DNA of 64,000 nt from Vanilla planifolia (Eukaryota > Streptophyta > Magnoliopsida > Asparagales > Orchidaceae). Shown here piece by piece: positions 1 through 12,880 of the stretch; the stretch's first letter is position 1; every line of letters begins with the position of its first letter. Location: NCBI GenBank assembly GCA_023846275.1, contig CM043870.1, positions 13,835,527-13,899,526 of the forward strand. The letters run 5' to 3'. The position numbers and the translations under genes are program-made. The notes under the pieces are model-generated. The model did no database searches, was not told the DNA's origin, and was given only the letters and a program-made list of their open reading frames with translations.

Positions 1-255
1 AGGAAAGTGACATTCTAAGATACTAACGGGATTCAATATAATATACTCAATCATTAAATCAAGTATGAATAGAAACTTCTTCTAAAGATTAAAATAAATT
101 TAAAATAAAATATTTATAAAATTAGAAATTAATATTTAATTGAATAAAGCTAATCAAGATAACTCGAAAATATGTTTATTTTAGCTTGATTGAATCTTAT
201 TTGAAATTACTTTGAAATATAAAACAAAGAAATAAGAATAACAACAACCTCATTT

Positions 256-259
<4 letters not shown>

Positions 260-329
<70 letters not shown>
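260..329. repeat. Compound microsatellite (AT)n followed by a T tract
   Basis: An uninterrupted AT dinucleotide run (260-302) is followed directly by 27 T residues (303-329). It marks the left border of the stretch that interrupts the satellite array. Confidence 0.97.
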
Positions 330-1180
330 ACATAATATCCATAAATTAATTTATTATTTTTTTTATAACTTTTTATTTGGAAATCTATTAAAACATCAAA
401 CTATGTCTAATCAAGATGTGGTAAATAACACTAAACTCATCTAGATAAACACTAACTAAATATTGATCTCTAAATTTTTAAAAAAAACAATTATGGCATT
501 GGTATCCTTTATTTGTTAGTTTAGTTAACACTTGATTTGATGATCAACTGCATCACATTCGATCTCCATAGTATATGGACCACAACTTTTAGGTACACTT
601 TCTCTCATTTATTCAAAGTTTTCATTTTGATTTTCTTATATTACTATTAGATTATCGTTCTCTTCTCATGTCACTTTTTCATTGCATTGATTATCTTAAA
701 TTAAATTGCATAAATTTATCTAATTTTATCTTCATTACATATTTATTTAAATTTAAAATAATAATGTATCATTATTTATTGTTTTTACTTTTGTATTTGT
801 TAGTAATTCAAAAGAGGTCTGATCAAAAGGAAAGAATGTCGATGCACTTGCCTAAACGATCTCAATTCAATTAATAATTTATTATTAAATATTTTATTTT
901 CAATGCTTTTGTATTTTTTACAAAGCATTTTTATTGATATCTAATTTGATGTTCAAACATTTTAACCATCTTCTTTATTGTCATTTAATGCAACTTACCC
1001 ATACAATGTTTCCTAATTCTTAAAATTTCTCACAGTACTTTAATTATATTGCTATGTAACTCTAATCTCTCATAATCTTGCTTCAGTGTTGGTGATATTA
1101 GGTTATATTCCTTTCCATCAGATTAGTTAATATTTATAGTTATTTAAATTAATAATTTGCTAAAATTGTAAATGAGGTTC
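330..1180. other. Non-satellite insertion within the left array, no gene seen
   Basis: This AT-rich stretch lacks the satellite landmarks found on both sides. The one short frame in it (668-874, plus) has a low-complexity hydrophobic translation rich in L, F, I and Y that matches no family I know, and I read it as chance. No terminal repeats or target duplication could be fixed at its borders. Confidence 0.5.
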
Positions 1181-4100
1181 AATGAAGACGAAACAATTTT
1201 TTGTATCAAATGATTTGAGAATTAAAGATTCATAATAATATTAATAAGTCAAAGTAAACATTTTGAGGAAATGCTATAAATGGTACTAGAATGATGCATT
1301 CCAAGATATTAAGAAGGTCAATAGTAAGATTGTCGATTGTCAAATCAAGTTCCAATCAAAATCACTCAAAAAGAGTTTTAAAACAAGTGAAAATTAAGTA
1401 TTTCAAAATCCAAAACGTAAATTAATTAGATAGACCTCATCAAGGCAAGTCTAGTAAGGTTTATTTTGTTGTTAATTACAAATTGAAGTAATCTTAAAAA
1501 ATAATAACTTATTTTCAATATTTATAAATAGAAAATTACATAAATTTTAACAATGTAATATGTCAAAAAATACAAAGCAAAGGCCACAAGAGAAAAGATA
1601 TAGAGTTGTATGATACCATAAAAAAGTGAATAAAAATAATTTTAAAATGAGATAAATTATATGACTAAATGTTTAAAAAAATTAATACTTAATTGGATAA
1701 AGGTAATTGAGATGACTCAATCAATTTTTGTTTTGTATTGATATGACCTTATTTAAACTTACACCTAGAACTTATAGCAAATAAGAATAAATATTTATTA
1801 ATTATTTTAATAATTTTAAGTAAACATATATTAAAGTAAATTTTTATAAATTGTAGCAATATAACATGACCAACAAATGTGATATAAAGATCACATGAGA
1901 TGAGATAAATTGTATGAGAAAGTTGCATTGTAAGTTACTAGGGATATTGAGTGTGACATCATAGATCATCGATTTAATAAAAAATTCTAGTGAAGTATAC
2001 CAAAACCTTAAAGATTAAGAATATTTAAAAGTACAAAAATAAATATTTATATGTAATGAGCTCTTCGAGATGAGTCCAACAACAATTGTTTCATCTCCAC
2101 AAAACAACATTTTGAATTACTATGAATAATTAAAGTAATTAATATAAAAAATAACAAATTATTATTTCATAAATAATTAAATATTTGTTAAACTTAAAAA
2201 AAGAGTCAATTGAGGCTTGGAAATATAACCAAATCATAGCATTTTAAAAGTCAAATAATAGGAAAATTGTGGTCTCATAAAAATATAACTCAATAGAAGC
2301 AAAAGATTTTTCAAAAATGTGATAAATTTTATGACAAAACTATATTCCAAGAAAATAAGGAGTATTATTGTATCACAATCATTGTTAAATAATGTATGAA
2401 TAAAATATCCAACAAGAGCTTTAAAAAACATAATAAAGCCAATAACGAAAAAATTAATATTTGACTAGATACTGTTATTCAAGGTAAGTTTAATAATATT
2501 TATTTATCATGATCTGTCAATATTTAGAATTATTATTAATTACTATAGAAAATAAATGTAAATAGTAATAAACTATTATTTGAATATTATGTAAATACAT
2601 ATTATAGTTAAAATAAAAAAATGAAGAAATGTGTCATAGGAAAGAAAAAATATTAAAAAATAAGATAAATTGTAAGAAAACGTTACAATCCAAAGTACTA
2701 AGGAGATTAGGCATAACATCCTTGATCATAAAATTTTGTAGAAAAAAATAATATAACTGTTTAACAATATGCAAAAACCCTTGAGAACTAAATAATTAAA
2801 AATATAATAAAAATAATTTTTCAACTTTTATTGTCTTCGAGATGAACTCGACCACATTTCTTTTTTTTTCATCTAACTTCATCAGGAAATATTATGAATT
2901 CCCAATTTAAATTGACATAAATTCAAGAAATATAATATAACCAAATGAAATTGATGTAATACACATCAAAAAAGAAAAACAAATATAACAAAATTAAAAG
3001 AAAAAAGTTTGAAGAAATAAAAAAATAATTGGGGAAAATTAAATTCCAAGGTACTAAATTGATCAAGTGTAACTCTCCTAATTATCAAATTAAGTACCAA
3101 TCAAAATGGCTCAAAAAGCTTGCCAATGTTCAAGAAAATAAAGCTTTTGAAATTAAAATTTAATTGGGTAGAACTCGTCTAGAGAAGTCCCGTGAAATTT
3201 GTTTCTTCCATTAGTTCTAATTTAGAATTACAATGAATTATCCATGGAAATATACATAAACAATAAAACATATTTTTTAATTTTAAGTAAATATATATTG
3301 AACTTTAAATGACCAAAATTATAGAATTATAACATAACAAAATTAACACAATAGGAGATTTTTAGTTCAAAGAGAATCCATTTGGAGTTAATATTAAATT
3401 TGATGAAATAAGATAAATTGTATAGAAAAATTACATTCCAAAGTAATAAGGAAATTGATTGCATGATCCTCAATCATCATACAAGATAAGAATTGAAAAG
3501 ATTCATAATGCGTGCCAAAGCAATCGAAAATAAAATATTTAATAATTAAAAAATAAAGATTTTTTTTGTTTGAGCTTGTCAAGATAATTATAACGATAGT
3601 CAATACATGTAAAAGTGATTTAAAGGTCAAATATGAGGCGATTTAGAGTTAAATAGTAATAGCGAAATCAAGGTAAAACTATTGAAAAATTAGATAAATT
3701 TGACAAAAATGTTATATTCGAAGATACTAAAAAATTTTGTATAGCATCATTGACGATCAAATTTGTTTAAAATAAAAATTTTTCCTAAAGTGTGCCAAAA
3801 CCTTAAAAAACTTACTAAAAATATTATAAGTGAAAATTATTTAATTATTAATGCTAATTAAGACGAGTCCAATAACATTTCTTTTTTCTCCATTGAATTT
3901 TGTTTGGAATTATAAAAAATTAACAAATTAATTAAACTTAAATAGCAATAATTTTTATTTTAACATTTAGTTGATATTTATTAAATTTAAAATGAGATAA
4001 AATGAAGTAATGTAATATAACAAAATCAAAGATATGTCACATATAGAAAGCTTTAGAGTTACAAAGAATAACAACAAAATCAAAGGAGAAAACTTAAAAA

Positions 4101-7100
4101 ATTAAGATAATTAACATTTGGAAATTACATTTAAATTTCATAAATTGATTTAGTGTAACTCTCTTAATTGTTAAATTAGATATTAATCAAAATATCTCAT
4201 AAAGCATTCAAAACCTTTGAAAATAAATATTTACAAATATTAAAAAAGCATATTTCAATAGGTAGAGCTTCTCTAAACAAGTCATAGAAACTTAGTTGTC
4301 CCCATGTGTCCGTATTTTGAATTACTATGAATTAACCTTGTAAATATTCTTAAATAATCATAAATTATTATTTAACATTAAGTCTGTATATTAAAGTTAT
4401 AAGACAAATCTAAGAATTATAAAATAACAGAATCAAAGAGATGTAATGTTTACATGGGAGGAGATTTCAAGTTTGAAGAAACTTCTTTTGAAATAATTAT
4501 GAAATTTGGAAAAATTAGATAAATTGCCTAAGAAAATTACATTTCAATGTAATAAGGTAACAAAAAGATAAGATTATAGAATTTGAAGTTAGGTATAAAT
4601 TGAAAAGTCTCATAATACATGCTATAACCATAGAAAATAAAATATTTAAATATATTAAAAATAAATATTTAATTTTATTGAGCATGCCTACATGATTAAT
4701 GCAACTTGTATCAATTTGACCACATTCATAATTAATGCAAACAACTAAAGTAAAAAAGGTACTAAAAATACAAATATTATTATTTAAATATAAAATAAAT
4801 TTTTATTAATCTAAAATGAGATAAATAGATACAATACAATTAATTAAAATAAAAGTCATGTAATGGTCACATATTAATTGTTCAAAAGTTAAAAAGTAAA
4901 AAAACCAAATCAAAGCAAAAGTTTTAAAGAAAATACACAAATGTATGATAGAGTTGCAATCAAATATGTTAAAAAAATCAACGAGAACACTCTCATAAAA
5001 TTTATTAATACATCAAAATTATAAATATTCAAAAATAAATAAGTAAATATTTAATTGGATATAAATTGATAAGATGAGTCTAATGATATTCATTTTTCTC
5101 TATCAAACCTTATTTGACACTATTAAGAATTATCAAAAAAAATAAACATAGCTTATAATAATAAATTACTTTTAATATGTAGTATTCATATATATTAAAT
5201 CTTAAATTTGACAAATTTTTGTAATGTAATTAATGCCATACATGCAATGCATTAGTCACATAAGAGAAACAATTTAGACTTGCATAAAATTATAACAAAA
5301 TAAAAAATATATGTTTGAGATATTGATCAATTGCTCTAGAATATTGCATTCCATAATACTGAGGAGATCGATGGTAAAATTCTCGATCATCAAGTAAGAT
5401 ATGAGTAAAACATGATAAAATTATTAAAAATATATTTTAAAAATAAATTGATAATCAAATTATGTTAATCTTATCGATACGAGTCAAATGAAGATTGTTT
5501 TGGCTCTATCATAACTCAATTCAAGTCATTGTAAATTATTAAAGTACATAATCATAAATATTAATAAATTATTATTTTAATATTAATTGGACATAAATTA
5601 AAGCTAAACTTAAATAAGTTGATTGTAATAGGACCAAATTAATGTGATGTGATGACACTTGATTATATATTTATAATTTAAATAGTAATATTACAAAATT
5701 AAAGAAAAAACTTGGAAGAAAATAAGATAAACTATTCAACAAAGTTTCATTCTAAGATTTTAAGTTGATAGACAATAACATATTGATCATGAAGCCAAGT
5801 ACGTAGATTGCATAGAAATGAATGCCAAAATAATTGAATGAGTCTAATGATATTTGTTTCTTCTACAACAACCATTATTTGGAATACTATAATTACCAAT
5901 ATAAAAATACAAAGAAAACAATAAATTATTATTTTTAATTTTAAGTTGATTTATATTAAAACTAAAATGAGATATATAAAAGCAATGAAATAAGATCAAA
6001 TTAAAGAACTATAAAAGGTCATTTGATAGAAGATTTTTGATTACATAACATTAGAACCTAATCAAAGTAAAAAATCTACCAAAAATGAAACAAATCATAT
6101 TGTGAGGTTGAATTCAAGGATATTAATGGGATCAAGTGTAAGAACGATGATAAATTGTATAAGAATGTTACATTCCAAAATGATTCAAGTGTTCAAATGT
6201 AGCATACTTAATTGCCAAGTATGTAACTAATCAAAACATCTCATTAAGTATCCCAAAACATATAATATAAAAATTTTAAAATAAAAAATTTCGTATTTGT
6301 TTCGATAAAACTCATTGAGAATTTTACATTGACAATTGTTGCATCTTGATCATATCTCAATTTATCTTTTTTTATTTTAAAAAATATGACAAAACTAATA
6401 ACATAAAATATTTAAAAATATAAAAACTAAATATCTTACTAAAAAGTGCTCATCAATATTACTATAATGAGGCCAATTTCATCTCCATCAACCCACATTT
6501 GGAATTACTATACATAAAAAGTTAAAGAATCAAAAATAATAATCAATTATTACTATAATAATAAGCCAAAATATATTAAAGCTTAGTTATGGAAAATTAT
6601 AGAAAAATAATACACCCAATCAATGCGACATAAATGACACATGATTGGGCATTTAGATTTAAAGAGTAATATAAGAAATTCATAGTGAAAACTTTTGAGA
6701 AATGCGATATATTGTTTAGGAATATATATTTAAAGATATTAAAGTGATCTAGTATAACATCATCAATCATCAAATAAATTACAAATCTAAATTTCTAATG
6801 AAATACACATGACTTAGAATGTAAAATATTCTAAAATAATAAATTGAACATTTAACTGGTTAGAGCTCATGGTGTTGAGGCCAATTATGTTTGTTTCATC
6901 TACAGTAAGCAATGTTTTAAACTACACTAAATTGTGAAATAAACAAACATAAATAATCATAAATTGTTACTTTAATATTAAGTTGATATATATTAATGCT
7001 AAAGCAAGATATAATGGTGCAATGTAATATAATAAAATTAAATAGATGTAAGTGTTAGATTATAAGAGAATTATAGTTTCACAGTAATACCATTAAATCA

Positions 7101-7384
7101 AAGTGATAAATTAAAAAAAAGGAGATTAATTATTTAGGAATAATGTATTCCAAGTTAGTGCATGGATCTAGTATAATATTCTCAATCATCAGATCAAATA
7201 CAAACAAAAATCACTCATAAAATACACAAAACACATAAAAATATATTATTTTAAAAATACAAAATTAATATTCAGTTGGATAGTTCTCACCAAAATAAGT
7301 CTAATGACGTTTGATTTGTCTTCATTTAACTGTATTTTGATTTACAAAGCAAAATAATATATATTTTTTAAAACAACAAAAATT

Positions 7385-7640
7385 TTTACTAGACGCTTTG
7401 ATAAGATATTCATCTAAATTGACATGAATTATTTTTTTCACAGTTAGTGATCTCTTATTATATACTCTAAATGCTCTAGTTATTGGTGAGTAACATAGAA
7501 AAAGTCCTTCATCAAACTTAGCATCAAATTAATCTAAATCCCTCTTTCCAATTATTTAAAATAAAACATTAGCATTCAAACACTTGAAAATGGGGTATCT
7601 TAGGCTTCTAATCATAAAATAATTCAAAAGGAGAAATATC
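7385..7640 (-). pseudogene. Copia-1: integrase C-terminus and linker to RT (decayed)
   Basis: Read on the minus strand in shifting frames, this stretch shows the copia segment after the integrase core. It holds traces of the KP-ISHFHVFGC-like block, then F-A-KSDEGLFL-YS-like, then R-VYNKRSLTV-like residues, ending in an HVNLDEY-like run. This region normally leads straight into the reverse transcriptase. Here the homology stops at about 7,385 and satellite follows, so RT, RNase H and the 3' LTR of this element are gone. Stops and single-base shifts make it non-coding today. Identification rests on motif order rather than on any long frame. Confidence 0.7.
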
Positions 7641-8290
7641 TAATAAAGGTCTACATATTATCCTGTTAAATACATAACAAGAAATATTAACTTCTTCTAC
7701 ACAAAAATACTTGACGACATAATAATCTTTAAGTATACACCATGTGACATCTAGCAAGGTTCTATTCTTTGTCTAACCTATACCATTTTGTTGAGGAGTT
7801 ATAGGTGAAGAAAATGTATTCTTAACTCAATTTTTTTCTCAAAAATTGCCAAAAAACTAATTCATAAATTCTCCTCTATTATCACTCTTAATGGAGACTA
7901 ACTTAACTTCATGCTCTTTTTCAAACATAACACTCAACCTAATAAATTCCTCAAATACTTCTCTTTTGTTTCTTACAAAAAGAACCCATGGAATCCTAGT
8001 ATAGTAATCTATAACTACCAACCCATATTTACTTCTAGCAAGTCTCTCTAATGAATAAGAGAAAATAGGTCTAAATAAACAAGTTCTGATGGTTTCTAAG
8101 TTGTAATGTGGTACAGTGGTTGAAAGCTCTCTTTTATTTGTTTTCCTAATTGAATTGGACAACATAGTCTAATATTTGGCAAACTAAGGTTTGGCAAACC
8201 TCTAACTAGATTAAACTTTCAAAGCTTTTCAAAAGAAGATTTTTCTAAATGACAAAATCTCTTATGCCACAATGTAGAATTATTATGATG
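7640..8290 (-). pseudogene. Copia-1: GAG-pre-integrase and integrase core (decayed)
   Basis: The integrase of a Ty1/copia element would insert the cDNA into the genome. The minus-strand frame at 7,857-8,165 is open for 102 codons and holds YGLVVIDYYTR, with an Asp in the position of the first catalytic residue, and further on VSIKSDNRGEF, the block around the second catalytic Asp. Upstream, near 8,250-8,275, an LWHKR-like block marks the GAG-pre-integrase domain, with the usual LGH changed. Downstream, around 7,740-7,800, a TPQQNG-like block and then a run resembling the YF-EAVN-ACYV region follow after a frameshift. Domain order runs from high to low coordinates, in line with the gag and LTR to the right. 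It is not functional because of frameshifts and stops. Confidence 0.85.
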
Positions 8291-8439
8291 TGTTGTATGA
8301 CATTCTAAACTATTGTTCTTAACCATGTGCAAAAGTAAAACATACGTATTATCTTTTCTATTTTCAATGATAAGTGTAACATTATATTTAATAATAATCC
8401 ATTCATTTTTGTTAAATAAATCATTAAAATTTGAATCAC

Positions 8440-8650
8440 AAATTTTGACTAGTACTAAGATGATTTTATATTATGTCTTGAAAAAGGACCTTTCTTATAG
8501 GAATGTGGTTGTTTCCCACAGCTCTGATTCCAATAACTGTCCTTTTAGTGCTATCACCATGAGTGAAGTTACCACCATCCTAAAACTTCAAGTGGATGAA
8601 TAAAGGTGTATCTCTAATTATCTTGAGTATCCACTATCTAAGTACCACAT
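8440..8650 (-). pseudogene. Copia-1: aspartic protease region (decayed)
   Basis: Between the gag zinc knuckle and the GAG-pre-integrase block the minus strand reads WYLDSG-like residues near 8,615-8,645, the active-site motif of copia proteases. A later FGD-S-like stretch and a block resembling IPI-KVLF follow. The family usually shows WYLDSGCSRHM here; in this copy the residues after DSG are altered and the frame shifts. The position is exactly where protease should lie between gag and integrase, which supports the call more than the sequence alone does. Confidence 0.65.
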
Positions 8651-8663
8651 GTCCCCCAGTCCT

Positions 8664-8912
8664 TCAAGGAAGACAAATCGTATCTTCTAATATTTTAATC
8701 AAACCACTATCTTTGGCCATAAAATAAATCAAACACTCCTTCTTATCTTCATCACTATAAGAAGAAATATCTAAATAATCATAAGACATCTCGATAGCTT
8801 TCTCATTCTTTTTTTGAAACTTTTCTACAATCTCTTTGTAGTTGGGGTAATTTGGCCTTGTATGCCTAGAAAGTTTATATTCACAGAAAATTTTTTCTTC
8901 TTTGGAGACCAC
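8664..8912 (-). pseudogene. Copia-1: gag C-terminus with degraded zinc knuckle
   Basis: An 82-codon minus-strand frame starts around a FCEYKLSRHTRPNYPNYK stretch. It aligns by position with the CCHC knuckle of copia gag (C-x2-C-x4-H-x4-C), which binds RNA. Only the first Cys and the His remain, and the other ligands have become K and Y. A K-rich stretch and an acidic, Ser-rich stretch with SYSDEDKKE follow, as in the tail of many plant copia gag proteins before the protease. It lies between the gag core (9,204-9,704) and the protease trace and reads in the same direction. Confidence 0.75.
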
Positions 8913-9203
8913 CTTCCTCTATGGTTTCTTATTATTTCTAAAATAATTAACTACATCTCTTTTGTTATATAATCTAGAAAAACATTTTGAGATAAGAGCT
9001 ACCTAATTTGAGATAAAGAAATCTAAGTCTATAAAGGAGTCAATTACATGTAGAATTGTCTCTTCCATCTTTTTTTTTCTTCTCTTTTTCAATCACAAGT
9101 TCTTCATTCTTTCTTTTTGCAAGCTCAATTCGACTAACAAGCTCACCCAATAACACATCCATTAGAATATCAAAAGTAATTTTTAATTCTTTTAACGTTG
9201 TCA

Positions 9204-9704
9204 CTAATGAGTCATATTTTTTAGGAAGAACTCAAAATCTTCCTCACTTACACAAGTAGAAAACACCCTGACAAGAATAAATAAACCATTAATAATACTT
9301 GTAAATCTTGCAGACATAACCTTAATAGTATCATTTGAATTCAATTGAAATAATTCATGCTCATGATTGAGCATGTTCATTTTAGTGTCTTTAACTTGAG
9401 AAGTACTCTCATTGATCACTTCAATTTTAGAACAAATCTCATGTGTCATTTTCAATTCATGATCTGAATATATTTTTGAGGCATCCAAATCACAATGCAA
9501 AATATTCATAAAATAAGAATTAAGTTGCACTCTATGCCTTTCTTTGAGAATAAGTACATGTAAAGGTTTTCTTACTTCTTTTATGTCAACAATCATAGTT
9601 GGAATCTCAAACATAATTTCAACATTACTAATTTCCAAATCAACAAATTCAAAAATTAAATGTATATGATTCTTGTAATAGAGATAAAACAAACTATTAA
9701 ACAA
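9204..9704 (-). pseudogene. Copia-1: gag core (UBN2-like), longest surviving frame of this element
   Basis: This frame of 166 codons resembles the capsid part of plant Ty1/copia gag. Residues about 85-130 hold the recognisable core: a SKIEVINESTSQVK-like run, then NMLNHEHELFQL, then ARFTSIINGL, which correspond to the family blocks around TSQVK, HEYELF and FTRFTDIINGL. The first 80 residues are less clear. It ends near the point where the family continues with an LRSLP-like block, which is lost. The PBS and LTR lie about 110 bp upstream, the normal spacing. The frame is open, but its neighbours are broken, so it is a fossil. Confidence 0.85.
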
Positions 9705-9811
9705 AGGTGGTCAATGTGACAGAGTTCCCTCAAATAAAATACAATATCATCAACACAAGGTAGAGCCATCAGAATATTGTCTTATAGATTTCTTTCTTTT
9801 GATAGAACCTT

Positions 9812-9823
9812 GCTCTAATAATA
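9812..9823 (-). other. Degenerate primer-binding site of copia-1
   Basis: Read on the minus strand this is TATTATTAGAGC. The primer-binding site of plant copia elements, complementary to initiator tRNA-Met, is TGGTATCAGAGC; nine of twelve positions agree. It sits two bases inside the LTR end, where a PBS belongs. Confidence 0.75.
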
Positions 9824-9825
9824 AT

Positions 9826-10940
9826 TGTTGTAAAACATGTGAGGCAAAATGAAGAAGAGGGAAAGGGTGAGTTGTGCATTTAAATTTTTTTTATTAAAAA
9901 AATCAGAAGAAAAATGATTTTGATCTTAAAATAATTTTCTTTTATGGAGAAAGTAAAATTACTCAATAATAAATGAAATGTACACATAATTTTTATGTGG
10001 ATTGACAAAAACCCCTCCCTCCACTCACTCCAGATCATCATTTAGTCTCTAACTAATCTCACCCATTTATTGAAGCTAGTAAGTGTAAATGAAATACACA
10101 CTAGAGCACCAATGAGATATCAATGTTAAAGACATTAAGGCTATTCAAAAAACTCAAAACTTTACAATTCTTTGCTTACAAAATCCCTACACTTTTAATT
10201 CTTTAACCAGGGGTGGCACTACAAGTGAATGAAGAAGATGCTACTATGAAAGGCCAAAATGAGTGTGAACAAAAGCAAATAAATCAAGACCAATGAAAAT
10301 CAGTAGCTTCAAAAAATGTATAAAAATTTGTTGCTCATAATTTGAGCTTCAATTGGACTTTTACAGAAATTTTCAAACTTGGTTCAATAATATTTATGTT
10401 TAGTAAATGATTTTTATTTATAGATGAAATGGAAAATATCAAAAATAACTCCTACAATGGATGAATCTATTTTTTGGAAAACTAGCCATTACAACGAAGA
10501 AAACGGTACAACTGTAGTCTGATTACATTGATGGATGGAGTGGTAGCAGTTGGATTAGCTTAAAGGAAAAAGGGTTTAGTTCTAATCACTATGACATAAG
10601 ATCTAAAGCGTTGGATTCAAAAATCAGATGGATGATGACGACGACGAGGTTATTGTTCACAAGGGTGAAGAGACTCTCAACGTTTGATAAAGCTTTAGGG
10701 ATGAATAGCTAAAGTCAAATGATTGCTTACAAAAGTGGGTGTGATTAAAACTTTTTGATCATAAGAACTTGTAATCAGTTGGTCTAAAAATTTCAAGTTT
10801 GGTAAAGCTTATTTTTTGAGCCACATTGCAAAATTATGTAACTATTTTATGCTTATAATAGATCCACTACATATTATTACCAACCTAATAGTGTTGACAA
10901 CCTCTGGCTTTTGAGGAGGTCATGACTTGAGTCACCAACA
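9826..10940 (-). mobile_element. 5' LTR of copia-1 (about 1.1 kb)
   Basis: Read on the minus strand it begins TGTTGGTGACTCAAG (right end, 10,940) and ends TTTTACAACA (left end, 9,826), giving the TGTTG...CAACA terminal inverted repeat usual for copia LTRs. The left end abuts the PBS. A CTATAAATA box lies about 520 bp into it. No matching 3' LTR exists in the window because the element is truncated, so a target-site duplication cannot be tested. The right border rests on the TGTTGG terminus alone. Confidence 0.7.
10415..10423 (-). promoter_or_regulatory. TATA box of the copia-1 LTR
   Basis: The minus strand reads CTATAAATA, a good plant TATA box, roughly mid-way through the LTR, where the U3 promoter should drive transcription toward gag. 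Confidence 0.6.
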
Positions 10941-12239
10941 TGCACATATGGGGTCTAACCAGACCCAATTTACATAAATTAATTAAGAAGTCTTCCCTTA
11001 CTCATTTTTCCAATAATGGTTCAAAAGAAATGCCATCAACCGATACAACCAAGGACCACAATAACAACCTAACTAAAGTAGTACTCGAGCTTGACTCATC
11101 TTGGTTTCAATTGGGTTCCATGCCTATGGGTTCCCAAGCCAAGGACCACAATAACATTTTGCATTTTGCTCAAAGAATGTTGTTAACTACGGCTATAATA
11201 TATTTGTTGAAGAATAATTTTCCTTTTGTTTCTAATTCTCAAACCTTTAATCAAACCTCTTATATCTAGTTCTTTTTATTTTGGTGATTTGCATTCACTA
11301 TTCTTTTCGATAGCTATAGCAAATGTAATGGCTTGTTTGAAAGATAGAATAGGGAATTCAGGTACTTTATGATCAACTAAATTTAATCTTCTTCACTCTC
11401 CAAATACTCGTTTATGATTTACTCTTAAACTTTATTATTCTTTCCACTTCCCATCAGCATAAAATCAAAGTGTTCTTATGCAAAAAATAGAATGAGCTAT
11501 TTGTGAGATGTTCTCACCCCATGACCTTATCTAAAGACATTAATTTTATATTAATAGTAGAAGTGAAAGTGTGATAGTGTTAAGAAGAAAACAAAAAATG
11601 AAATGTAGAAGAGGTTTTTTGCATGAAGATTGAATTGTTTTAGATTCTCTTTCAAGGTTCTAATTTCATAAAGTTTAAATTCTAAAAATTATCTAAGTTC
11701 TTTTTAAGTTCTCTCTAAATTATTTTGAATCTTTTATGTATTCTCCCTATATTCTTTTGAATTTTTTCAAACATCTTTTCCAACACTTTGTATAGAGGCT
11801 AGGATATAATATCTAATTACAAAAAAGCCTAACAATTTGTTACAAAAAGAGATTTGACCATTGATAATGTTTTGAAATCTCATCAATTTTGAGTCATCCA
11901 GCCACATAACTACCCATAAATACCCAACTTGCATGAGGCTTCTAAGTGCCATTTGTGTTTAAATTTTTCATGCGCAAGGATGGTGTAGTAAATGCCATAT
12001 ATTGCACTAGTGATGCATGTAGTCAAAACCTGTAATAATCTATCACACTTATCAAGTTTAGTGCATCTAGTAGTCACATGTTCACATGACTCAAGGGAGG
12101 ATTAACAGTGCATGAAGTTGGTGCAAGTGAGTTAACACCATTCCAATAGGATTTTTTAAAGGTATCTTCCTTTAGGTTTAGATATCCTAGGAGTTCATCA
12201 ATGTGATGTAATATGATATATTAAAACCTATTATAACTC
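10941..12239. other. AT-rich spacer, no gene recognised
   Basis: No convincing gene was found. A 109-codon plus frame at 10,940-11,269 begins at the copia LTR border. It contains a 17-base sequence occurring twice 90 bp apart (caaggaccacaataaca at 11,050 and 11,140), so it looks like repeat sequence rather than a protein. The rest has only short chance frames. Confidence 0.5.
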
Positions 12240-12880
12240 ATAGAAAATTAAGAAAAGCTTCAGTTCTAGCAATATATACATACAAGGCCCAATCCAAAGG
12301 TCTAACTGGTTTCAAATAAAAATCCTAGGATTACTAAATAAGAAATTTTACAGAAGCCAAAGTAATGCATTGAATTTTGATATAGGGGATCTTAGCATAA
12401 ATGTAAAGTGATTTAAATAACACACACGCAATTGTTGACATTGGTAGTGAAGTGGTGAGGTACATGCATAACTTGTGTTCAAAGATGCATAACAAAGAAA
12501 TCATAGTCATATGCACTAATGAGAAAGATGTATATGATGATGATGTTTTCTAAATGTTGAAATAAAGTGGTGAAAAAGTTTCTTAAAGACTTGATAATAT
12601 TGTGAATGTTCTATAATAGGCAGGAATTTTCGTGTTGATCCACTCATATTCCTTCTTAGGACACCTCTATAATCACATTGTTAGATAATTTATGCACAAC
12701 ACATTAAAATAAAAGGGTTGGTGGTAGAACTTTATTACTTCACTAAATGTTTTTCAACCTATGCAACATAGTGAGCATCCCTATTTATAAAGATCTCAAG
12801 AGCATAATAGTAATTTTATTTATGAATATTAAGGGGTACATTTTAAAATTCTGAAAAACCTTTCAAATTTATAAAAATAG
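12240..12880 (-). repeat. Dispersed repeat family R1, copy A
   Basis: This stretch aligns by eye with 51,900-52,580 and partly with 59,300-59,500. Shared landmarks in order are an aatatata-cata-aag segment near 12,270, aatcctaggatta near 12,320, an agaagcca block near 12,353, ggggatcttagcataaatg near 12,385, a gcactaatgagaaag-like block near 12,515, and a gtgagcatccctatttata block near 12,770. The minus-strand frame 12,334-12,516 gives a peptide resembling that of copy B (IPYIK against IPYVK), but I know no protein like it. The ctatttata block could be a promoter, so this may be part of an LTR or a non-autonomous element. Confidence 0.65.

Larger units (their letters stand above)
1..7345 (+). 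repeat. Diverged tandem satellite array, about 400 bp monomer (left array)
   Basis: A recurring block order is visible about sixteen times: a segment like gataaattgtatgagaaag, then cattccaag-gtactaagg, a stretch with gatcatcaaat, an A-rich stretch with aaaatatttaaaaata, then gagctc-atcaagatgagtcc, a T-rich stretch with tttgtttcatc, cctcatttggaattac, and aatataaccaaatcaaag. The cattccaag landmark (or its variants) falls near 11, 1297, 1926, 2342, 2686, 3042, 3434, 3715, 4138, 4540, 4957, 5347, 5748, 6170, 6725 and 7146. Most spacings lie between about 340 and 425 bp. Monomers are strongly diverged from each other, so the array is old. It starts outside the window. About 258-1180 is an insertion of non-satellite sequence. 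The array ends where the copia relic begins near 7,385. It codes for nothing I can recognise. Confidence 0.85.

Noticed and set aside
1..7345. gatgagtcc motif in satellite monomers, recalling the hammerhead ribozyme core
   Set aside because: Copies read aagatgagtcc or gagatgagtcc rather than ctgatga, and I found no cgaaa strand nor flanking stems at the needed distance.
11280..11480. Possible gypsy gag trace on the minus strand (a QAITFAIAIE-like run)
   Set aside because: A single weak block without neighbours in order; not enough to support a feature.
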